Source of the DNA: an archaeon
Lineage (GTDB): Archaea; Thermoproteota; QMWL01
Direction: 5' to 3'
Assembly: GCA_003661605.2 (NCBI GenBank)
Contig: QMWL02000019.1
Location: forward strand, 1 to 9,968
DNA length: 9,968 nt
Position 1 is the stretch's first letter. Each line of letters begins with the position of its first letter. The notes beneath the pieces were generated by a model. It made no database searches. It saw only the letters and a program-made list of their open reading frames with translations, and had not been told where the DNA came from. Of this stretch, positions 6,886 through 9,968 are shown piece by piece. The translations under genes and the position numbers were made by a program.

Positions 6886-7131
6886 ATGACGCTATGGCTT
6901 GCGGGTCTTATTCTGCTGGCGGCGGGTATCCTACTCATCGTACTATCGATATTGCTCGATTTACATGAAAGAAGTCGTGTACGAAGCGAGGTGGGGTTCG
7001 TTATAGGTATAGGACCCATACCTATTTGTTTCGCAAGTAGCCGAAGGATGTTGTGGATTTTGTTTGTAATATGGCTAGCGATTTGTATAGCTATGCTAAT
7101 ATTGGCAGTTCTACTGGTTGCACAGCCTTGA
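6886..7131 (+). CDS. DUF131-family two-helix membrane protein, first copy
   Basis: An 81-residue archaeal membrane protein of the DUF131 (TIGR00304) type, function unknown. It has two hydrophobic helices, about residues 2-24 and 56-78, joined by a charged loop (DLHERSRVRSE) and the family signature GFVIGIGPIPICF (37-49) just before the second helix. Both ends lie close to the membrane and no soluble domain is present. ATG 6886 follows the truD stop by 26 bases with no strong Shine-Dalgarno sequence, so it is probably read from the pth2-truD transcript. Its TGA overlaps the TTG start of the next gene as TTGA. It is a diverged tandem paralogue of the following gene. Confidence 0.83.
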   Translation: MTLWLAGLILLAAGILLIVLSILLDLHERSRVRSEVGFVIGIGPIPICFASSRRMLWILFVIWLAICIAMLILAVLLVAQP

Positions 7132-7421
7132 GGAAAGAGTTGTTCTGGCTAGGCGTGTTTCTAATCATATTAGGAGCATTAATGATGTTACTCGAAGTAG
7201 TAAGAAGAGCTTCTCAAGTAACGGAGACAGGCTTTGTAGTTCTCATAGGACCCATTCCGATCATAGGAGGGACCAGTACCGCAGTAATTTTGCTGGCGAT
7301 GGTGCTGACAATATTCTTACTACTTATCATAACTGTATGGGCGTTACTGACTAGACCCAGACTGTTAGGGAATAAGAGACCAACGATCTCTAGGGAACAG
7401 AACAGCCTCTCTAATGTTTGA
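7128..7421 (+). CDS. DUF131-family two-helix membrane protein, second copy
   Basis: A 97-residue protein of the same archaeal family as its upstream neighbour, function unknown. The helices are about residues 6-25 and 51-75, with the loop signature ETGFVVLIGPIPIIGGTS (33-50), a closer match to the family pattern than the first copy. Start: TTG 7128 overlaps the upstream TGA, giving a coupled arrangement and a normal N-terminus (MRKELFW). A longer reading from ATG 7053 would lie inside the first copy and has no hydrophobic character suited to the family. Beyond the second helix a hydrophilic tail of about 20 residues (from about 77) is encoded largely by DNA antisense to the end of aspS: residues 80-97 overlap it by 57 bases. 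That tail may be a recent read-through extension. Confidence 0.83.
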   Translation: MRKELFWLGVFLIILGALMMLLEVVRRASQVTETGFVVLIGPIPIIGGTSTAVILLAMVLTIFLLLIITVWALLTRPRLLGNKRPTISREQNSLSNV

Positions 7422-8651
7422 TAACTCGAGCAGAGTCATAAGTAAGCGGCTTAGACCAATTGCCCACCCTGCATGGGGAGGCATACCCCAACGGAACACT
7501 TCAAGGTGCGTTTGAAAGCTCTCTGGATTCAGTCCACACTCGCGTATCCTGCGTGCGAGCACTTCTGGATCGTGAATACGTGTAGAACCGCCTGCGACCT
7601 CTATGGGTCCTATGTTTAGATCGAACGATTCTGTGTGACTTGGATCGTCGTCGCAGGGCTTTGTGTAAAATGGGCGAAGCTCAGTAGGCCACTCGGTAAT
7701 GAAGTAAGCGCGTTCGAGGTCTTTAGTGAGGGCCTGAAGAGCGGAAGGAGGAATGTCTTTACCGGGTTGGACATCCACGCCTCTACGCTTCAATTCGTCT
7801 AGTATTTCATCAAAGGTTATACGCTGAAGCGGCAGGTCGGGAACCCATGGTTTTACGCCGAGGGTGTTTAGTTCTTGTTCATTTTCTTCGGAGATCTTTT
7901 CACAGATATATTTGAGTAGACGCTCAAGAACCACCATCACGTCCCTCCAGTCGGCGAACGCTTCTTCGTAGTCTATGGAAACGAATTCGTTGAGGTGGCG
8001 AGAGGTGCTATGCTCCTCAGCTCGGAAGAACGTGTCTATGCTGTATACTTTTTCGAAGGGAATAACTAGCTGCTCCTTGTACAGTTGAGGGCTTTGAGCA
8101 AGAAATGCCCGCATTCCGAAGTAGTCGAAGGTAAATAGATCAGCACCACCCTCCGTAGCAGCTCCGATAATTTTGGGAGTTATAACCTCGATAGCGCCCT
8201 CCTTTCGCATGAAGGTACGTACAGCCCACAAAACGGTTTCCTGTACTTTAAAGATGGCACGACTTCGATCTGAGAGTAAATCAAGTATTCTATAACGAAG
8301 ACGCTTTGGTAGCTCTACGGGTGTTCTTCCGGTTGGATCTATCGGGAGCTTTTCAGCCGCTCTCGACAAAACTTCGATTTTTTCAGCTACAAGCTCTGCA
8401 CCTCGTTTTGCAATTTTCGAAGGAAGGTAATTACCCTCTACTATAACAGCATCTAAACGCCGAAGGCCACCAATAGCGCGATAGTGTTCAATAAAAGGAG
8501 GCTTAACCACTACTTGCACCCAATCTTGACGATCGTGAAGAGTGAAGAAGACTATACGTCCTTTGTCGCGAACATCGCCTACCCAACCACGTACTCGAAC
8601 CTTTCTGTTGAAATGGTCGCGAGAAAGACTAGAGGGGCGTAATGGGCGCAA
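7365..8651 (-). CDS. aspS: Aspartyl-tRNA synthetase (archaeal type; possibly Asp/Asn non-discriminating)
   Basis: Class IIb synthetase that charges tRNA-Asp. The 428-residue length and the lack of a bacterial insertion domain fit the archaeal/eukaryotic subtype. The N-terminal OB-fold anticodon-binding domain (about 1-105) includes VRVRGWVGDVRDKG. The hinge PIDPTGRTP (103-111) is followed by the catalytic core: ATEGGADLF (165-173), FLAQSPQLYKEQL (183-195), motif 2 FFRAEEHSTSRHLNEF (208-223), and motif 3 GWAIGLSRLLMTLLE (395-409), ending FPRDRWSLIP. Position 25, equivalent to Trp26 of Thermococcus AspRS (a discrimination residue as I recall it), is Gly, while the Lys85 equivalent (Lys82) is kept. 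Start: in-frame TAA at 8666-8664 forces TTG 8651. The start lies one base after the stop of the upstream Zn/KH gene, implying an operon. Confidence 0.96.
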   Translation of the reverse strand: MRPLRPSSLSRDHFNRKVRVRGWVGDVRDKGRIVFFTLHDRQDWVQVVVKPPFIEHYRAIGGLRRLDAVIVEGNYLPSKIAKRGAELVAEKIEVLSRAAEKLPIDPTGRTPVELPKRLRYRILDLLSDRSRAIFKVQETVLWAVRTFMRKEGAIEVITPKIIGAATEGGADLFTFDYFGMRAFLAQSPQLYKEQLVIPFEKVYSIDTFFRAEEHSTSRHLNEFVSIDYEEAFADWRDVMVVLERLLKYICEKISEENEQELNTLGVKPWVPDLPLQRITFDEILDELKRRGVDVQPGKDIPPSALQALTKDLERAYFITEWPTELRPFYTKPCDDDPSHTESFDLNIGPIEVAGGSTRIHDPEVLARRIRECGLNPESFQTHLEVFRWGMPPHAGWAIGLSRLLMTLLELSNIREAVLFPRDRWSLIP

Positions 8652-8652
8652 A

Positions 8653-9162
8653 TTATACGGTAGTTACGCGTACTACAACCCCCTTAACTACACGTGCAAT
8701 GCGCTCAACGTCCTCTTTTGAAAGCCCTGATCGCCGTAGATCAGAAGCATATACTATTAGTCGAATCTCTTGCGTACCATCGGGGACCCATATGGTGTTG
8801 ACAGTTATTACGGGAGCAGGGTATATCAGGTCCTCTAGGAAATCGCGAATGTCGCGATAGTCACCGACCATTCTAATACGACGTCCAAATTCTCGTTCTA
8901 ACACACGCGCAATCTGTCGAATCCTTCCACGTAGAGCTTGCAACCCCTCAGGGTTTAGTAGGAGGATCATCATACGGTCGGTGACAAAGACGTTTCTCAG
9001 CTCAACCTTCGATAACTCAGATAGTCCTCTCTCTTCCAGATCGAGAAGCTTTCGAGCGACAGCAAGATACTCACGACTAACATTGCCAGACCGAAGGAGC
9101 TCCTCACAATGAGGACAGAGAACTTCCATCCTAAGGCAGGTTTTGCAGATAACAGTCTCCAT
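8653..9162 (-). CDS. Archaeal zinc-knuckle plus KH-like protein (NusA-like family), upstream of aspS
   Basis: A 169-residue protein that resembles, as I recall them, archaeal proteins loosely annotated as NusA-like or KH-domain proteins. The N-terminus has a four-cysteine site (C6/C9 and C16/C19, ICKTC then LCPHC). A helical segment (about 27-53) follows. Next comes a KH-like core with strand VTDRMMILLL (60-69), a degenerate GxxG-like turn RGRI (78-81) and helix, then IRMVGDYRDIRDFLEDL (96-112). The C-terminal part PAPVITVNTIWVPDG (115-129) ends in a second alpha-beta unit. RNA binding is inferred from the fold pattern, and the GxxG loop is poor. ATG 9162 lies about 27 bases from the A/T box at 9186-9192. 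The stop is one base before the aspS start, so the two genes are very likely cotranscribed. Confidence 0.7.
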   Translation of the reverse strand: METVICKTCLRMEVLCPHCEELLRSGNVSREYLAVARKLLDLEERGLSELSKVELRNVFVTDRMMILLLNPEGLQALRGRIRQIARVLEREFGRRIRMVGDYRDIRDFLEDLIYPAPVITVNTIWVPDGTQEIRLIVYASDLRRSGLSKEDVERIARVVKGVVVRVTTV

Positions 9163-9185
9163 CGGCAGCGCTGGCGAGGAGCACG

Positions 9186-9192
9186 ATTAAAA
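9186..9192. promoter_or_regulatory. TATA-like box ATTAAAA between the KH gene and the epimerase gene
   Basis: This is the main A/T run in the 50-base divergent gap. On the plus strand ATTAAAA is centred about 24 bases before TTG 9213. On the minus strand, as TTTTAAT, it is about 27 bases before ATG 9162. Both distances suit leaderless initiation, so one box may serve both genes. A purine run AAGGAG at 9204-9209 sits too close to the start to act as a normal Shine-Dalgarno site. Confidence 0.55.
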
Positions 9193-9212
9193 CTTGTGTT
9201 GGTAAGGAGTTG

Positions 9213-9968
9213 TTGCGTGCGCTAGTTGTAGCGGGTACTCGTCCGGAGTTCATCAAATTAGCTCCCGTGATCAAAGAGCTACGAGCACGCAGTGTTGACG
9301 TTGTGTTTGTAGCGAGTGGACAGCACTACGACTACGAGCTATCACGGGTATTTCTTGAAGAGTTTGGACTTGGTGAACCAGACATCTGGCTAACAGTAGG
9401 AGGGAAACCTGATTACGAAATACTAGCTGAAACCATTAAGGGAGTTGCAAGAATTGTAGAAGAGAGAGAACCAGATATCGTGATAGCAGAGGGAGATACC
9501 TCCACTTGTGCAGGAGCTGCGCTTGCATCCGTTAAAACACAAGTTCCGTTCGCTCACGTAGAAGCAGGTCTGAGGAGCTTCGACTACACCATGCCAGAAG
9601 AGCTGAATCGGCGCATTGCAGATCATTGCGGTTTGCTTCTATTTGCTCCAACCGAACAGGCCGTCATCAACCTGAAGTGCGAAGGAATACCGCCCGATAG
9701 GATATACCTTACAGGTAATGCGATCGTGGACGCTCTTATAGAACTAGCTCCTAAAGCAGTAAAATGCTCTGATGAAGTTTGCGCACGATACGATCTATCG
9801 GATTTCATTCTAATTACAATTCATCGGGCAGAGACTGTGGATCGATTAGACAGACTACAGAAAGTCGTTTCAGGTTCGAAACGATTGAGCCGATTACGCG
9901 TACAACTAGCAATTCCGCTTCATCCTCGAACGCGCAAACGACTCATCGAGTTTGAACTGTGGAATACC
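9213..9968 (+). CDS. wecB: UDP-N-acetylglucosamine 2-epimerase (non-hydrolysing), N-terminal part, cut by window end
   Basis: Interconverts UDP-GlcNAc and UDP-ManNAc, a cytosolic step toward ManNAc or ManNAcA units of surface glycans or N-glycans. The 252 codons present cover the first Rossmann domain and part of the second. Landmarks are GTRPEFIKLAPV (8-19), SGQHYDYELS (35-44), AEGDTST (92-98), HVEAGLRSFD (115-124) with the acidic Glu117, MPEELNRR (127-134), LTGNAIVDAL (166-175), IHRAETVD (203-210) and PLHPRTR (235-241). These include the family's catalytic Asp/Glu and His positions. Full-length members have about 350-400 residues, so roughly a third is missing. Start: no ATG or GTG is available in frame, only TTG 9213 or the adjacent TTG 9210; 9213 fits the TATA spacing. 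Downstream genes, possibly for glycan synthesis, lie outside the window. Confidence 0.94.
   Translation, partial: MRALVVAGTRPEFIKLAPVIKELRARSVDVVFVASGQHYDYELSRVFLEEFGLGEPDIWLTVGGKPDYEILAETIKGVARIVEEREPDIVIAEGDTSTCAGAALASVKTQVPFAHVEAGLRSFDYTMPEELNRRIADHCGLLLFAPTEQAVINLKCEGIPPDRIYLTGNAIVDALIELAPKAVKCSDEVCARYDLSDFILITIHRAETVDRLDRLQKVVSGSKRLSRLRVQLAIPLHPRTRKRLIEFELWNT

Noticed and set aside
7053..7127. Longer N-terminus of the second DUF131 protein from ATG 7053
   Set aside because: These codons are the first copy's helix read in another frame. TTG 7128 gives the family's normal length and a coupled stop/start.
7009..7255. Repeated ATAGGACCCAT as a mobile-element or regulatory repeat (also seen inverted near 7605)
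   Set aside because: The two direct copies encode the Gly-Pro-Ile loop of the DUF131 paralogues, and the inverted one encodes an Ile-Gly-Pro-Ile stretch in aspS. Shared codons explain all three.
9423..9808. Minus-strand open frames inside the epimerase gene
   Set aside because: The plus-strand reading is a continuous, motif-complete UDP-GlcNAc 2-epimerase. The opposite frames show no family features.

Overview
This window is a dense stretch of archaeal chromosome carrying core genes. The archaeal assignment rests on the gene set: a CDC48/VAT-type AAA ATPase, archaeal elongation factor 1-beta beside its usual small zinc-ribbon partner, type-2 peptidyl-tRNA hydrolase followed by TruD, two DUF131 membrane proteins, a geranylgeranyl-reductase-type flavoprotein, and an archaeal AspRS next to a Zn/KH protein. 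The mostly leaderless, TATA-driven layout and the heavy use of TTG starts suggest a thermophilic TACK-type archaeon, but I cannot name a lineage. I see no tRNA, rRNA, CRISPR array, insertion sequence, phage gene or attachment site, and no gene that looks transferred.

Layout: cdc48 (minus, C-terminal part missing, 1-1101) diverges from purF (plus, 1166-2608). purF converges on ef1b and its upstream zinc-ribbon gene (minus, 2605-3068), which diverge from a D-glutamate-cyclase-family gene (plus, 3114-4040). That gene converges on a geranylgeranyl-reductase-family gene (minus, 4037-5188), which diverges from a plus-strand run of pth2, truD and two tandem DUF131 membrane genes (5217-7421). The run converges on aspS and its upstream Zn/KH gene (minus, 7365-9162), which diverge from a UDP-GlcNAc 2-epimerase gene cut by the window end (plus, 9213-9968).

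Functionally, much of the window serves translation: ef1b with its zinc-ribbon partner, pth2 (peptidyl-tRNA recycling), truD (tRNA pseudouridylation), aspS, and the KH protein. Single genes serve purine synthesis (purF), protein unfolding (cdc48), membrane lipid or isoprenoid reduction, amino-acid/amide metabolism, and sugar-nucleotide synthesis for surface glycans.

The most striking feature is compaction rather than a new system. Only about 216 bases lie outside genes. Two convergent pairs share a CTAG in which both stop codons overlap, and a third pair overlaps by 57 bases. Divergent pairs are 28-64 bases apart, and A/T boxes sit about 22-30 bases from most of the divergent starts, as expected for leaderless transcripts. 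Seven of 13 genes start with TTG, and in several of them no other upstream start is available. I found no convincing undescribed multi-gene system.
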